Below, one piece after another: positions 26,915-35,573 of a DNA stretch of 64,000 nt. Where the stretch lies: the IMG/VR virus record IMGVR_UViG_3300008116_000011, positions 62,001 through 126,000 of that record, one strand, 5' to 3'. Under the pieces are notes generated by a model. The model saw only the letters and a list, made by a program, of their open reading frames with translations. It was not told the origin of the DNA and did not search any database. Each line of letters begins with the position of its first letter. Within the stretch, counting starts at the first letter, position 1. The position numbers were made by a program, and so were the translations under genes. Source of the stretch: a virus.

Positions 26915-27859
26915 TTATTTTAAAAGTTCTAAATCAAAAACATCAAAAAACGACTCTACAATTTTATCCAATAATAAATATTGTTGATAATATTCTACGT
27001 TATTTCTAGATATAGAAGTTAATAATTCTTCGTTATTAATAGCATCTTCAACTGCTTTTATATAATTAGCAGCTGACTGTTCAAAAGGTATTCCTGGAAA
27101 TACTAGACTGGCATTTATAGAGGCTTCATTTCCTTTTATGTAATTTGTCCCAGGAATTAGTTCTTTATAAAAAGGAGTTTTTAATTCTGCTCTTACAAGA
27201 GGAATTCCTAACCCCATTGCTTCTACATCTCTTAAACACCATTCTCCATTACCATTAAGTGAAAGAGCAAGAGCATATTGACTTAATACTTCATAATATT
27301 TTTCTCCTCGAATGTTGTGTTCATGTCCAAATACATCAAATAAAGGGTGTTGTTCTAGTATATCTGTTATTTGTTTTCTTGAATCATATATCCATCCTAT
27401 AAAACATGCCTTTTTAATTTTTTCATTGTAATTATAAGGTATTCTATATTTTTCTATAAGATCATAGGAACGTAAAAATTCTAAAGCATATAAGAACGGA
27501 CTAAACTTAATTCCTGTTCTTTGTAATATTGCTTCAGGGGATTCATAAATACCTAACCCACCTATAAGGTGAACAATATTAAGTGAATCCCATTCAAGAT
27601 GGCCTGTTGTTATATCCATTGCTCTATCCCAAAAACTAAGAACAGTTGCCTTTTTATTATCCGGGTTAATAATTTTTAAACTAGCTATTCCACATCTACC
27701 CCCTGGTGATTGGCAACCAGGGTAAACATCATACACACTTATTTTAGATTTTGTTACTTCAGGATAATGTTTGTCAATATTATTATACACACTATTAAAT
27801 ACATATCCAAATCCTTGATTTCCACCTCCATCAAAAGAGTACTCAAATATTAAATTCAT
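26915..27859 (-). CDS. GT-B-like glycosyltransferase
   Basis: A 314-aa protein whose C-terminal half resembles the donor domain of GT-B enzymes: KACFIGWIYDSRKQITDIL near residue 150, then ALSLNGNGEWCLRDVEAMGLG near residue 197 and IPLVRAEL, with the E-x-MGLG arrangement of family 1/4 enzymes. The N-terminal domain (FEYSFDGGGNQGFGYVFN) has the glycine-rich turn. It is short for a full GT-B. It overlaps the upstream GT60-like gene by 4 bases. Confidence 0.68.
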   Translation of the reverse strand: MNLIFEYSFDGGGNQGFGYVFNSVYNNIDKHYPEVTKSKISVYDVYPGCQSPGGRCGIASLKIINPDNKKATVLSFWDRAMDITTGHLEWDSLNIVHLIGGLGIYESPEAILQRTGIKFSPFLYALEFLRSYDLIEKYRIPYNYNEKIKKACFIGWIYDSRKQITDILEQHPLFDVFGHEHNIRGEKYYEVLSQYALALSLNGNGEWCLRDVEAMGLGIPLVRAELKTPFYKELIPGTNYIKGNEASINASLVFPGIPFEQSAANYIKAVEDAINNEELLTSISRNNVEYYQQYLLLDKIVESFFDVFDLELLK

Positions 27860-29154
27860 CTAATTATTTTATAATTATAATCAATGTTACCTTCAATTCG
27901 CTCAGCCCAATCTTTAGATCTGCTGTGTGCCCAAATTACCCAACGTGATGGTACTTTGTCTGTAAGGAAGAATTTTTCTTCCCTATACCAATCTCCAGGT
28001 GATGATAGTATATTTCTTATTTGGTATTCATTATAATCTTCTCTCCACATTTCTTTTCCATCTTCATCATCAAAGGCACAAACCCAAAAATCATAATCAT
28101 TTTCTTTAAAATTAGATTTATTAAATTCAACTAAATGGTAGAAAGAAAACATAAATGAATCTTCCCATTCTTGTTCATTTTCAATTATAGGATTTGGAGG
28201 ATAATTATTTTCATAAGTATAACGCTGTACTGAGCGTTTTTTAAAATGAATACCAGCATATTTTTCATAGTCACGGAGTGTACGTTCAGTTCCTAAATCA
28301 TATCCTGTAAGATCAAATCCATTGTCTTCAGTACGTAATAATTGTCTAATTTTAGAGCGAGCAATATTTTGTTGTGTCCACCAATCTTCACCACGTTTGT
28401 GTTGGTCATCCCAAACTAAAATACCATCACGTTCAGTTCTCATAGTAGCATGCCAAATTACAAGTTTATGAGGATGAAACATATCATATCCATGAGTATA
28501 AGAACGTACTGTTAAATTAAGTTCTTCACCACTAAAGTAAATATCTTGGTCATGTAGTATTGTTTTAGCCCAATGCCCATCAGCAAAGCAGAAATGACCT
28601 GATAAAAATCTTGATGGTGGTGGTTCAGTCATATCTTGCCATCCATGTAACAGTGAAGGACGAATAAAGATAGTACCATGTGGATAAAAACAAGCAAATG
28701 TTTGTTGCCAAGGTTCCATTGTCCTGTCAGCAGGATCATTAAACGGATTATAATAGGGTAGATAAGCGGCTAATATTGGTTTTTTAATACCTTTATCTTT
28801 AAGTTGATCATGCATCTCAATTAATGTAACATCCCAACCCTCAGCAAATCTATGATGTGAATCAAGTTGACAAATATACTCTTCATCTCTTAACATTGTG
28901 TTAATTTGATAACGAGCATAAGGTAAACCTTTAGCTTCAGTGTGCGGAATATCCATTATTCTAAAACGAGGATCATCTCTAAATTCATCTACGTTATCAA
29001 ATCCATCTTCAGGATTAAATTGCCTACAAATACCAAATACTAATCTATCAGGATAAGTAGCATTTTCTAATGCCGATTTAATTGTAGGGACTAATTCTGG
29101 TTCTCTATAGGCAGGTAGATGGATAAAGATTTTTCTTAAATGTGCTTTTTTCAT
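27856..29154 (-). CDS. GlcNAc-transferase-family (GT60-like) glycosyltransferase, copy 2
   Basis: A 432-aa member of the Pfam GlcNAc family (PF11397), whose known members include the Skp1 GlcNAc-transferase of Dictyostelium. It has IFIHLPAYREPELVPTIKSAL near residue 10, YICQLDSHHRFAEGWD near residue 93 (DSH as the metal-binding DxD variant), and YFSGEELNLTVRSYTHGYD near 230. The C-terminal 130 residues are a domain shared with the adjacent copy. It overlaps the adjacent copy by 1 base. The two are tandem paralogues. Confidence 0.85.
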   Translation of the reverse strand: MKKAHLRKIFIHLPAYREPELVPTIKSALENATYPDRLVFGICRQFNPEDGFDNVDEFRDDPRFRIMDIPHTEAKGLPYARYQINTMLRDEEYICQLDSHHRFAEGWDVTLIEMHDQLKDKGIKKPILAAYLPYYNPFNDPADRTMEPWQQTFACFYPHGTIFIRPSLLHGWQDMTEPPPSRFLSGHFCFADGHWAKTILHDQDIYFSGEELNLTVRSYTHGYDMFHPHKLVIWHATMRTERDGILVWDDQHKRGEDWWTQQNIARSKIRQLLRTEDNGFDLTGYDLGTERTLRDYEKYAGIHFKKRSVQRYTYENNYPPNPIIENEQEWEDSFMFSFYHLVEFNKSNFKENDYDFWVCAFDDEDGKEMWREDYNEYQIRNILSSPGDWYREEKFFLTDKVPSRWVIWAHSRSKDWAERIEGNIDYNYKIIR

Positions 29155-30434
29155 TATCTAGGTATTTCTTGTTCAATAATTTTGTGATTCCATTCTTTTG
29201 ATTTACTATGTGGCCATAATAACCAACTTACAGGTGCTTCTTCACATTCAAACTCTCTCCAAATATGGTAAAATTGATCTGTTGAATCAGACATTTTAAA
29301 ATTTCTAATTTCATTTTCATTAACATCTGCTCTAATCATTTCATTACCATTTTTATCTTTAAAAGCAACTACCCAACAATCATAATCATCATCAGTTAAC
29401 GCTCCTTTCCATACATCTATACAATATTTAAATTTCTTTACAAAATTTTTATTCCATTGTTCTTCACTTTCAAATGGTACTGGGAGTAATTTTTGGTCTA
29501 AAGTATGTCTTTGTATTCGTTTTCCTTTAAAATCAACTCCAATATAACGCTCAAATTCAGCTAATGAACGTTCTTTACCTAAATCAAACCCAACAAAATC
29601 AAGTCCTTCTCTACTTTCATCATCTATTCCAAATAATGCTCTATATTTTCTAAATGAAAATTTATCTAAAGGAGAAAATTGATGATCATCCCAATGACGT
29701 GTTTTTCCATTTCTAGTATATTCATGCCATATTACTGGAAAATGGGGATGGAATAGGTCATATCCATGAGTGTATGCTCTAGCAGATATTGATGTTTCTT
29801 CTCCATGAAAATAAAGATCAGGATCATGTGGAACATCATGTACAAATGATCCTAAAGTAAATCCAAAATGTCCTGAATAAAATCTTGCAGGGATAGGTTC
29901 GGTATATTTTTGCCAGTTATCAACATGAGAAGGAACAATAAATATAGGACCTTCAGGCATAAATCTATCATAATTAGTATGCCATACCTCTATATTACGC
30001 CCAGCAGGGTCATTATTTGGAAAGTATCCAGGTAAATATGCAGTTAATAGTGGTTTTTTATAGCCTTTCTTTTGAAGATTTTTTAGCATGTTAATTAAAC
30101 TTTCATCCCAATCTTTAGTAAATCGATGATGAGAGTCTAATTGTAATGTGTATGTTTCTCCATTATAATATCTTTGTAATCTATTTCTAGCCCAACAAAC
30201 ACCTTTAGCATCTTTGTAATGAATATCTATAATTTTAAAACGAGGATCACCCAAATATTCATCTAAATGATCCCATTTATCTTCCTCAGCATGTTGCCAG
30301 GCAATGCATATCCTTAAATTTTCAGGCCACTTTGCATTATCAAGCATGTCCTTAATTGTAGGACGTAATTCAGGATCGCGATAAGAAGCAATTTGTACGA
30401 ATATTGTTTCTTCTAGTTGTTTCTTTTTTGGCAT
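29154..30434 (-). CDS. GlcNAc-transferase-family (GT60-like) glycosyltransferase, copy 1
   Basis: A 426-aa paralogue of the next gene. It has FVQIASYRDPELRPTIKDML near residue 11, YTLQLDSHHRFTKDWD near residue 94, and LYFHGEETSISARAYTHGYD near 228, followed by the same C-terminal domain. The two copies line up end to end with conserved motifs but diverged sequence, so the duplication is old and both are probably active with different acceptors or donors. No start-proximal SD is seen. Confidence 0.85.
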   Translation of the reverse strand: MPKKKQLEETIFVQIASYRDPELRPTIKDMLDNAKWPENLRICIAWQHAEEDKWDHLDEYLGDPRFKIIDIHYKDAKGVCWARNRLQRYYNGETYTLQLDSHHRFTKDWDESLINMLKNLQKKGYKKPLLTAYLPGYFPNNDPAGRNIEVWHTNYDRFMPEGPIFIVPSHVDNWQKYTEPIPARFYSGHFGFTLGSFVHDVPHDPDLYFHGEETSISARAYTHGYDLFHPHFPVIWHEYTRNGKTRHWDDHQFSPLDKFSFRKYRALFGIDDESREGLDFVGFDLGKERSLAEFERYIGVDFKGKRIQRHTLDQKLLPVPFESEEQWNKNFVKKFKYCIDVWKGALTDDDYDCWVVAFKDKNGNEMIRADVNENEIRNFKMSDSTDQFYHIWREFECEEAPVSWLLWPHSKSKEWNHKIIEQEIPR

Positions 30435-30472
30435 AACAGATTATATAACAATTTATTTGCTATACATATATA

Positions 30473-31012
30473 TTAGAGTGAATTTCTTTGCTTATCATTT
30501 TGCCACTGTCCATTATACATTACATCAGTATTGTTTGATGGGTGGAAATAAATTTGTGCTACACGAGCATCTTTTTCAATGAATATTGTTTCATGAACAT
30601 AAAGCAAAGTACCCATATTATCTGTTTCAAATCCAGGATCAAATACAGGGCTATTGATTATAGCTCCATTTCTGTACAGAGATGAACGTTGCTTAATGAA
30701 TGCAGTACGATTTGATGGAATTTTACATCCCTCCCAAAACGTAATATCATATACACCTTTATAAAGTAACCATCCTTCAGCACCATCTAAATTGATAGTA
30801 TCAACAGGAGTATAAGTAGTTAATTCAGTTTTGTCCTTAAGTACTTTACCTATTTTACCATCTTTAGTTACGTTGTAAGGGTTATTTGCTATGCTAGTAC
30901 CTACTTTCTGTACGGCTTTAAGTGATAAATCATAACCAACTTGTGCTGGTTTTCCTTTAGTGTGCTCTAATTTGAGCAATCCTTCGTCTATAATTTGTTG
31001 TGAATTTAACAT
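30473..31012 (-). CDS. dcd: dCTP deaminase/dUTPase-family protein
   Basis: A 179-aa trimeric dUTPase-fold protein. It has MLNSQQIIDEGLLKL at the N-terminus, the Dcd-type RSSLYRNG near residue 115, and VFDPGFETDNMGTLLYV near residue 128, the nucleotide-binding beta segment. It would convert dCTP to dUTP, or directly to dUMP, and so feed dTMP synthesis. It lies between GT60 genes and nucleotide-metabolism genes. Choice between deaminase and dUTPase activity is uncertain without alignment. Confidence 0.83.
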   Translation of the reverse strand: MLNSQQIIDEGLLKLEHTKGKPAQVGYDLSLKAVQKVGTSIANNPYNVTKDGKIGKVLKDKTELTTYTPVDTINLDGAEGWLLYKGVYDITFWEGCKIPSNRTAFIKQRSSLYRNGAIINSPVFDPGFETDNMGTLLYVHETIFIEKDARVAQIYFHPSNNTDVMYNGQWQNDKQRNSL

Positions 31013-31024
31013 AATATAAAGTTA

Positions 31025-31186
31025 TTAAAGTTCTTCTAATATTCCAAGTATTTCTGCTAGTACAAATCCTAATCCTGCGAATTCAAAATCTTGATACATA
31101 ATACCAACACCAGCTATAATTCTAATAACTGATTTGGCTATACTAAACCAGAAATGACTTTTTGATTTACTTTCCTTTGGTTGCAT
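31025..31186 (-). CDS. 53-aa small membrane-like protein
   Basis: An intact 53-codon frame. It starts at 31186, overlaps the end of the phosphoribosyltransferase gene by 20 bases, and ends 12 bases before the dCTP deaminase-like gene. The protein has a Lys/Ser-rich N-terminus and two hydrophobic stretches (FWFSIAKSVIRIIAGVGIMY and FAGLGFVLAEILGIL). It probably inserts in the membrane. No family recognised. It fills an otherwise unexplained gap. Confidence 0.62.
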   Translation of the reverse strand: MQPKESKSKSHFWFSIAKSVIRIIAGVGIMYQDFEFAGLGFVLAEILGILEEL

Positions 31187-31580
31187 AGTCTGCTATTGTT
31201 TGTGAATCTTTTTGTTCCCATGGATAAACTATCCATTCATTTTCAGAAGCTAACTTCCACCAAAAATGAGGTTCATATTCTGATGCTGTTTTATAATGAA
31301 GAGTAGCTGTGTAGACATTATCTTCAAATTTAAAACGTTTTAATGTTTTACCTGAGTCGCAAATGTCATCTACAATTAGGATGTTGCTTGTTATTCCTTT
31401 AATGTTAGCTTGAGACACAAAAGGGATATTTAACTTATGAGACAATATAACTGCTGGAATTAATCCTCCACGAGGTAAACCTCCAATAGCTGCTATCTCA
31501 TATTTGCTGTTGGTGATGTTAATGGCTAGTCTTTCAACAGCATCATCAATATCACTCCATGATATAAAACGTTTATCCAT
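31167..31580 (-). CDS. Phosphoribosyltransferase
   Basis: A 137-aa type I phosphoribosyltransferase. The PRPP-binding motif is ILIVDDICDSGKTL near residue 69, preceded by IAAIGGLPRGGLIPAVIL near residue 30, which resembles xanthine/hypoxanthine PRTases such as Gpt. It probably salvages a purine base to its nucleotide. It shares its last base with the folE stop, so it is coupled to folE. Whether it works with the deazaguanine bases made by the Que enzymes is an open question. Confidence 0.85.
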   Translation of the reverse strand: MDKRFISWSDIDDAVERLAINITNSKYEIAAIGGLPRGGLIPAVILSHKLNIPFVSQANIKGITSNILIVDDICDSGKTLKRFKFEDNVYTATLHYKTASEYEPHFWWKLASENEWIVYPWEQKDSQTIADYATKGK

Positions 31581-32308
31581 TATCTATAACCTTCCATTCC
31601 TAATTTAAGCATTTCAAGTACCTCAGCTTTAGCTGTTCTAGTATGATCAGCAAATACACCTGATACCTCACTTGTAACCATTGATGCTCCAAAATGTTTT
31701 ACTCCTCTACAACTAACACAGTTGTGGAATGAATGTACTACTACCATTACACCAATGTTATCTTCACAAATAGTATCTACAGCATTGTGTATTGCAACTG
31801 TAAGTTGTTCTTGAATAGCACCTCTACGAGCAAAATGCTCTACAATACGATTTAATTTACTTAAACCTACTACTTTACCATCTTTACCAGGTACATAAGC
31901 AACGTGTGCTTTACCTAAAATTGCTTGGTGGTGGTGAGAACACATTGATACAATTGGAATATCTCTTTCAAGTACAATACCTGTGTAACCATCAGAAGGG
32001 AATGCTGTGATGTCTGTAGGTAACTCATAACGACCTTTCCATAGGTCATTAACGTATGCTTTAGCTACACGGCGAGGTGTTTCCATACTATTTGGATCAT
32101 TTCTCCAATCAACACCCAATGCATCTAAAAATTCACCGTATGCTTTTTCAGCTTGATCAATTATTGCTGTTTTCTCATCTGAATTCAGTGAACGATGATT
32201 ACCAGCATCAATTAATGATTTTAATTGAAGTGACATTCCGTTTGCAAAGCCGGGTTGTGCTGTTTCTAAAGATTCAACTTGTGTAACTTTTCGTCTTTTA
32301 TTTTCCAT
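31580..32308 (-). CDS. folE: GTP cyclohydrolase I
   Basis: A 242-aa GTP cyclohydrolase I, which opens GTP to dihydroneopterin triphosphate, the first precursor of queuosine-type deazaguanines. It has ETPRRVAKAYVNDLWKG near residue 77, the zinc-binding MCSHHHQAILGKAHVAYVP near residue 122, SKLNRIVEHFARR near residue 148, and NCVSCRGVKHFGASM near residue 203 with the third zinc ligand. All catalytic landmarks are present. It has a promoter with both elements (32328-32360). Confidence 0.95.
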   Translation of the reverse strand: MENKRRKVTQVESLETAQPGFANGMSLQLKSLIDAGNHRSLNSDEKTAIIDQAEKAYGEFLDALGVDWRNDPNSMETPRRVAKAYVNDLWKGRYELPTDITAFPSDGYTGIVLERDIPIVSMCSHHHQAILGKAHVAYVPGKDGKVVGLSKLNRIVEHFARRGAIQEQLTVAIHNAVDTICEDNIGVMVVVHSFHNCVSCRGVKHFGASMVTSEVSGVFADHTRTAKAEVLEMLKLGMEGYR

Positions 32309-32327
32309 TTACATAACTATTTTATAA

Positions 32328-32360
32328 TTAAATATACGACCAAATATTTGGTTTTCAAAA
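32328..32360 (-). promoter_or_regulatory. Bacteroidota-like promoter upstream of folE
   Basis: Sense TTTTGA (32360-32355), 19 bases, then TATATTTA (32335-32328), 19 bases before the folE ATG. The spacer holds a 12-bp perfect palindrome (CCAAATATTTGG, 32340-32351) that could be an operator. Confidence 0.6.
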
Positions 32361-33248
32361 TTAAATACTAAATTTTTCAAGTAATATTCTAATTTCATTA
32401 GGTATAAGTTCTAATCCTCTCTGTTTTTCTAAAATCCATCCTTTAAAACTATCATAGTCCTCCCAATCTTTTCTATGATCTTCTGGTGAGAATGGGTATA
32501 GTTGTTTAGTGTAGTTATTTTCTTCATACAGAGAATCAAAACAAACATCTCTTAAATGTAATAACTTTATATTAGGTTCCACGGGTATTTTATTATCCTT
32601 ATGTAAATGAAGATGTCTACCGGGCCCCCAATTTATGTTTTTTTGTACTATAATAGGTTTATCGCAAAAGAATGAATTACGTACCCAATAAGAACGTTGC
32701 ATGTATATAGGAGCATTCCATCCTAGTTTTTCCTCATATATGTTTTGGACAATATCATACCCTTCAGGAATAATGTATTCAAAGTCTGTTTCTAATATTT
32801 GGTGAATATTTTCTCCCACTAACAATTCATCTGAATCTAGAAATATAAATTTATATTTTTTATGTATTAATTGAGATTTAATTCTATTAATTACATAAGG
32901 AGTTTCAGATATAAGTAATTTATATATGTTTAAATTTTCTCTGTAAGGGATAAGACATTCATACGGGCAATGAAATATAATAGGAACATTTAAATCAACC
33001 ATGTGCTCTAACAACCCATTAATTTCTTTATTAAACTCATTCTTATTTACTATTTTATTTTTTGTAATAGTTAATACAAATAAATTAGTAAATCCTTGAC
33101 TAATTAAATATTCTTTTAATTCCTCATTGTCTTTTGAGAAATTTATAAATATAAATTGGTTTTTATTAAATACCTGAGTATGGTATTCTACCCATTTTTT
33201 AAAATAATTACTAGGACGTCTGTCTAGAAGCGTTGATATTCGAAACAT
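32361..33248 (-). CDS. Glycosyltransferase-like protein (GT2_4 type)
   Basis: A 295-aa protein with KFIFLDSDELLVGENIHQIL near residue 133, the DSDE metal site of the GT2_4/DUF23-like glycosyltransferases. It has an N-terminal MFRISTLLDRRPSNYFKKWVEYH, which in that family reads as acceptor-positioning. GRHLHLHKD near residue 210 resembles the catalytic histidine loop. It abuts a membrane-protein gene and may be an outlier of the glycan module. Donor unknown. Confidence 0.72.
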   Translation of the reverse strand: MFRISTLLDRRPSNYFKKWVEYHTQVFNKNQFIFINFSKDNEELKEYLISQGFTNLFVLTITKNKIVNKNEFNKEINGLLEHMVDLNVPIIFHCPYECLIPYRENLNIYKLLISETPYVINRIKSQLIHKKYKFIFLDSDELLVGENIHQILETDFEYIIPEGYDIVQNIYEEKLGWNAPIYMQRSYWVRNSFFCDKPIIVQKNINWGPGRHLHLHKDNKIPVEPNIKLLHLRDVCFDSLYEENNYTKQLYPFSPEDHRKDWEDYDSFKGWILEKQRGLELIPNEIRILLEKFSI

Positions 33249-33554
33249 TTATTTATCATCCTTATTTTTTTCTTTAGTTCCAAAATAATAACTAAAGATC
33301 ATTAGTACTAGTGTTTTAATTAGATCAAATAATTCTTCATTTTGTTCTGGAGATATTAAGTTAATTTTCCAAGCTATAGTTTTATCAACGATAAATAAAG
33401 CAACTAAGGCTGTAAATATCATTAATATGAATCTAACTAATATTTCTTGGGTTCCTTGTGCAAATAATTTATATACAAAATAAACAGATCCCATTATAAA
33501 TCCTAAGGCCATAATTATCCCTAGGACCATTGTTAGCCCACCTTCTGAAAACAT
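33249..33554 (-). CDS. Small membrane protein, possible holin
   Basis: A 101-aa protein with three hydrophobic segments, about residues 9-30, 38-57 and 76-94. The last is LVLMIFSYYFGTKEKNKD, a YYFG-basic ending seen in several small phage holins. The charged C-terminal tail is on the cytoplasmic side by the positive-inside rule. It lies directly after the endolysin gene, so a lysis role is plausible. The start could also be Met9. Confidence 0.55.
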   Translation of the reverse strand: MFSEGGLTMVLGIIMALGFIMGSVYFVYKLFAQGTQEILVRFILMIFTALVALFIVDKTIAWKINLISPEQNEELFDLIKTLVLMIFSYYFGTKEKNKDDK

Positions 33555-33560
33555 ATGGTA

Positions 33561-34160
33561 TTATTTTAGTAAGTCGTAATATTCCTTAAAATGTTTCTTA
33601 CGATCTTCTAAACCAATAGTTCCACCGTTTACAAGTTTTGTAACTTTAGTTACTGTATCGTCTCCGGCTCCTAAATCTGCGGTTGCATTAATTTTTCTGC
33701 TGTTCCAATACCAAGCAGCTGATAGTAATGGATATTTAGTTGCAACTAAATCAGGATTTTCAAGAATATTTTCTGTTACTACAGCATCAAATGCTTTATA
33801 ATTATCTTTTCCAGTTAATTGAATATAACCACGTCCTCTAAATTTCCAACCCTCTTTTGTAGCTTCAACACCATTACCCATTCTACCACCATATACTTTA
33901 GAAGCAATTAATTCCGGTTTTCTTTCATATTGTTTTGCTAGTGCTTCAGTTGGGAAATATTTTTTAAAAGTAGTCATCAATCCTTTTGCTCCGTAATTTA
34001 GATTCTCATTTACAAGCTTAAAGCCACCTGATTCGTGACCACATTGAGATAAGAAATGAGAAAGGCGAAGTGGAGTGTTAATTTGAAATTTTTCCATTAC
34101 TCCAGGAATTTGTCCTATTACTGTGTCAGGGATGTGTCCTTTTAATTTATTTAAGTCCAT
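33561..34160 (-). CDS. GH19 chitinase-like endolysin
   Basis: A 199-aa glycoside hydrolase family 19 protein that would cut peptidoglycan at lysis. The catalytic-acid region is LSHFLSQCGHESGGFKLV near residue 33. KFRGRGYIQLTGKDNY near residue 127 is the family signature, with KYPLLSAAWYWNSRK following. No signal peptide is visible, so it needs a holin. It has a TAATATTTATA box 14 bases upstream and lies between spanin-like and holin-like genes. Confidence 0.9.
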   Translation of the reverse strand: MDLNKLKGHIPDTVIGQIPGVMEKFQINTPLRLSHFLSQCGHESGGFKLVNENLNYGAKGLMTTFKKYFPTEALAKQYERKPELIASKVYGGRMGNGVEATKEGWKFRGRGYIQLTGKDNYKAFDAVVTENILENPDLVATKYPLLSAAWYWNSRKINATADLGAGDDTVTKVTKLVNGGTIGLEDRKKHFKEYYDLLK

Positions 34161-34174
34161 AGCTTATTTTGTTA

Positions 34175-34182
34175 TAAATATT
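34175..34182 (-). promoter_or_regulatory. TATTTATA-type promoter box upstream of the endolysin
   Basis: Sense reading is TTAATATTTATAAC, 14 bases before the ATG at 34160. No upstream TTTTGG element. Confidence 0.4.
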
Positions 34183-34573
34183 AATTTCCAGTAGTATCTG
34201 TTTTTTCAGTAATTATACTATCGGATTTAATAGTTGTGTTTGTTTTTTCTTTGCCCCAGAAGTTCTTTTTAGTTTCAATATAAACAGTATCTATTTTATA
34301 TACAATCTTTTCAGTGGCTATTGTTTGTTTACTTAATACTTCTTTATATTTTTCAACTTCAGTATTCAAATAGCTAATTTCTTTAACTATTTTAACTACT
34401 TGTTCTTTAGCAGCTGAATCTGATTGATTGTATACTATAACTGCTGTGTCGAAATGTTTTTGGCTGTTTTCAAGTATATTATCTGCTTCTGTTATTTTTT
34501 CATCTACAACTTCATATCCTTCATCTTTGCAACTGAATAGAAACAAAGCAGATAACAATAACAATTTTTTCAT
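34181..34573 (-). CDS. Lipoprotein, possible outer-membrane spanin
   Basis: A 130-aa protein with a lipoprotein signal peptide (KKLLLLSALFLFSC, lipid-modified C15) followed by a long helical segment that is probably a coiled coil (residues 25-95) and a Lys/Thr-rich end. A lipoprotein next to a one-membrane-helix coiled-coil protein and an endolysin is the usual spanin arrangement. It is long for an o-spanin. The spanin call is inference from context. Confidence 0.6.
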   Translation of the reverse strand: MKKLLLLSALFLFSCKDEGYEVVDEKITEADNILENSQKHFDTAVIVYNQSDSAAKEQVVKIVKEISYLNTEVEKYKEVLSKQTIATEKIVYKIDTVYIETKKNFWGKEKTNTTIKSDSIITEKTDTTGN

Positions 34574-34575
34574 AA

Positions 34576-34842
34576 TTATTTAATTTTACCCAGTTCTTGT
34601 AATAATGTAATCTTAGAAACAGCAGCAGCTAAAGCACTGTCTGATTTACGAAGTTGATTTGTTAACATATCAACTTTAGTTTCTAATACTACAATTTTAG
34701 CATCTTGTTTAGCCACAATAGAGCTATTTGACATTTTAATATCAACATAAAGATATCCAATTGCAACTAATACAATGAATAATAATCCTTTAACTGGGTC
34801 TTTGGAAAATTCCTTAAATGTAATAGGGGTTTTTACAGGCAT
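34576..34842 (-). CDS. Single-pass coiled-coil membrane protein, possible inner-membrane spanin
   Basis: An 88-aa protein with one membrane helix (GLLFIVLVAIGYLYVDI, about residues 19-36) near the N-terminus, followed by a heptad-like coiled coil (VVLETKVDMLTNQL). This is the layout of Rz-type inner-membrane spanins, and it sits directly before a lipoprotein gene. No sequence family recognised. Confidence 0.58.
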   Translation of the reverse strand: MPVKTPITFKEFSKDPVKGLLFIVLVAIGYLYVDIKMSNSSIVAKQDAKIVVLETKVDMLTNQLRKSDSALAAAVSKITLLQELGKIK

Positions 34843-34862
34843 TTTATTTTGGTTTTTATAAG

Positions 34863-35132
34863 TTAATGAACAGCTATACTATCCACAACCTCAATAGGTA
34901 AAGTATCTACAGGAGAAATAATGCTATCTACAGGAACGGATACGCTATCAACAAAAGCATTACTAATATAATCGATTACTACATCTAATTTAACAGCATC
35001 TTCGGCTATATATCCTTTTTGAACAGCAAATACATAAGCAGCAATTGCTACTACTGATAGGATAATTACAATTTTCTTTTTACCTTTTAATTTGTCTACT
35101 AATGGGAATAATTTACTTAATATGTTTTTCAT
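34863..35132 (-). CDS. Unknown single-pass membrane protein
   Basis: An 89-aa protein with a basic N-terminus (LSKLFPLVDKLKGKKK), one membrane helix (IVIILSVVAIAAYVFAV) and an extended Val/Asp/Ser/Pro-rich tail (VPVDSIISPVDTLP), which would be periplasmic. It lies in the lysis-type module. No family recognised. Confidence 0.6.
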   Translation of the reverse strand: MKNILSKLFPLVDKLKGKKKIVIILSVVAIAAYVFAVQKGYIAEDAVKLDVVIDYISNAFVDSVSVPVDSIISPVDTLPIEVVDSIAVH

Positions 35133-35238
35133 TTTCTAATTTTTTGATTACTTTAATATTTTGATCAATTAACTTACGATCTTTAATACCGTTTTTTCTT
35201 GATTTTCTTGGTTTAAAATTATTGTGTGACCTTGCCAT
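35113..35238 (-). CDS. 41-aa highly basic peptide
   Basis: An intact 41-codon frame begins at an ATG at 35238 whose A is the last base of the upstream stop (TAATG), and overlaps the next gene by 20 bases. It is strongly basic (FKPRKSRKNGIKDRK). The coupled junctions at both ends support it. It could bind nucleic acid or membrane lipid. No family recognised. Confidence 0.62.
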   Translation of the reverse strand: MARSHNNFKPRKSRKNGIKDRKLIDQNIKVIKKLENEKHIK

Positions 35239-35495
35239 TATAATGTTTCCTCCTCAGATCCTTGATCCTTTTTATTAATATATTTGTCAATAGATGCAAT
35301 ACCAAAGCATCCTAATGTTAACCATAAGAAGGCGTTGAATATAAAATCTTGTACTAGTAGTTCTTTACCCATTGAGCCGGTAATAATATCGGCAATCGCA
35401 AAGCCTACCATCATTAAAAAAGCTAAAAAACCAATGAAAGATTTTTCATTGATGTTGTTGTTATCACTAAATAGTGACTTGAAGAATTTTTTCAT
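35238..35495 (-). CDS. Two-helix small membrane protein, possible holin
   Basis: An 85-aa protein with two hydrophobic segments (IGFLAFLMMVGFAIADIITG and FIFNAFLWLTLGCFGIASI), a basic amphipathic N-terminus (MKKFFKSLF) and a charged tail. Size, charge and position at the head of the endolysin module fit a class II holin. A strong hairpin lies 17 bases before its start. A structural membrane role is the alternative. Confidence 0.6.
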   Translation of the reverse strand: MKKFFKSLFSDNNNINEKSFIGFLAFLMMVGFAIADIITGSMGKELLVQDFIFNAFLWLTLGCFGIASIDKYINKKDQGSEEETL

Positions 35496-35512
35496 ATATA
35501 TATGATAATTAA

Positions 35513-35551
35513 GGGGTTATCGGCGATAAATAGGACACGCGCGATAACCCC
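35513..35551 (-). promoter_or_regulatory. Strong hairpin in the leader of the holin-like gene
   Basis: GGGGTTATCG (35513-35522) pairs perfectly with CGATAACCCC (35542-35551) across a 19-base loop. It lies between the 353-codon membrane-protein frame and the holin-like gene. It has no T-run in the sense direction, so it may be a processing or translation-control element rather than a terminator. Confidence 0.6.
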
Positions 35552-35573
35552 CTGCGGTATATATGTAGTAATT

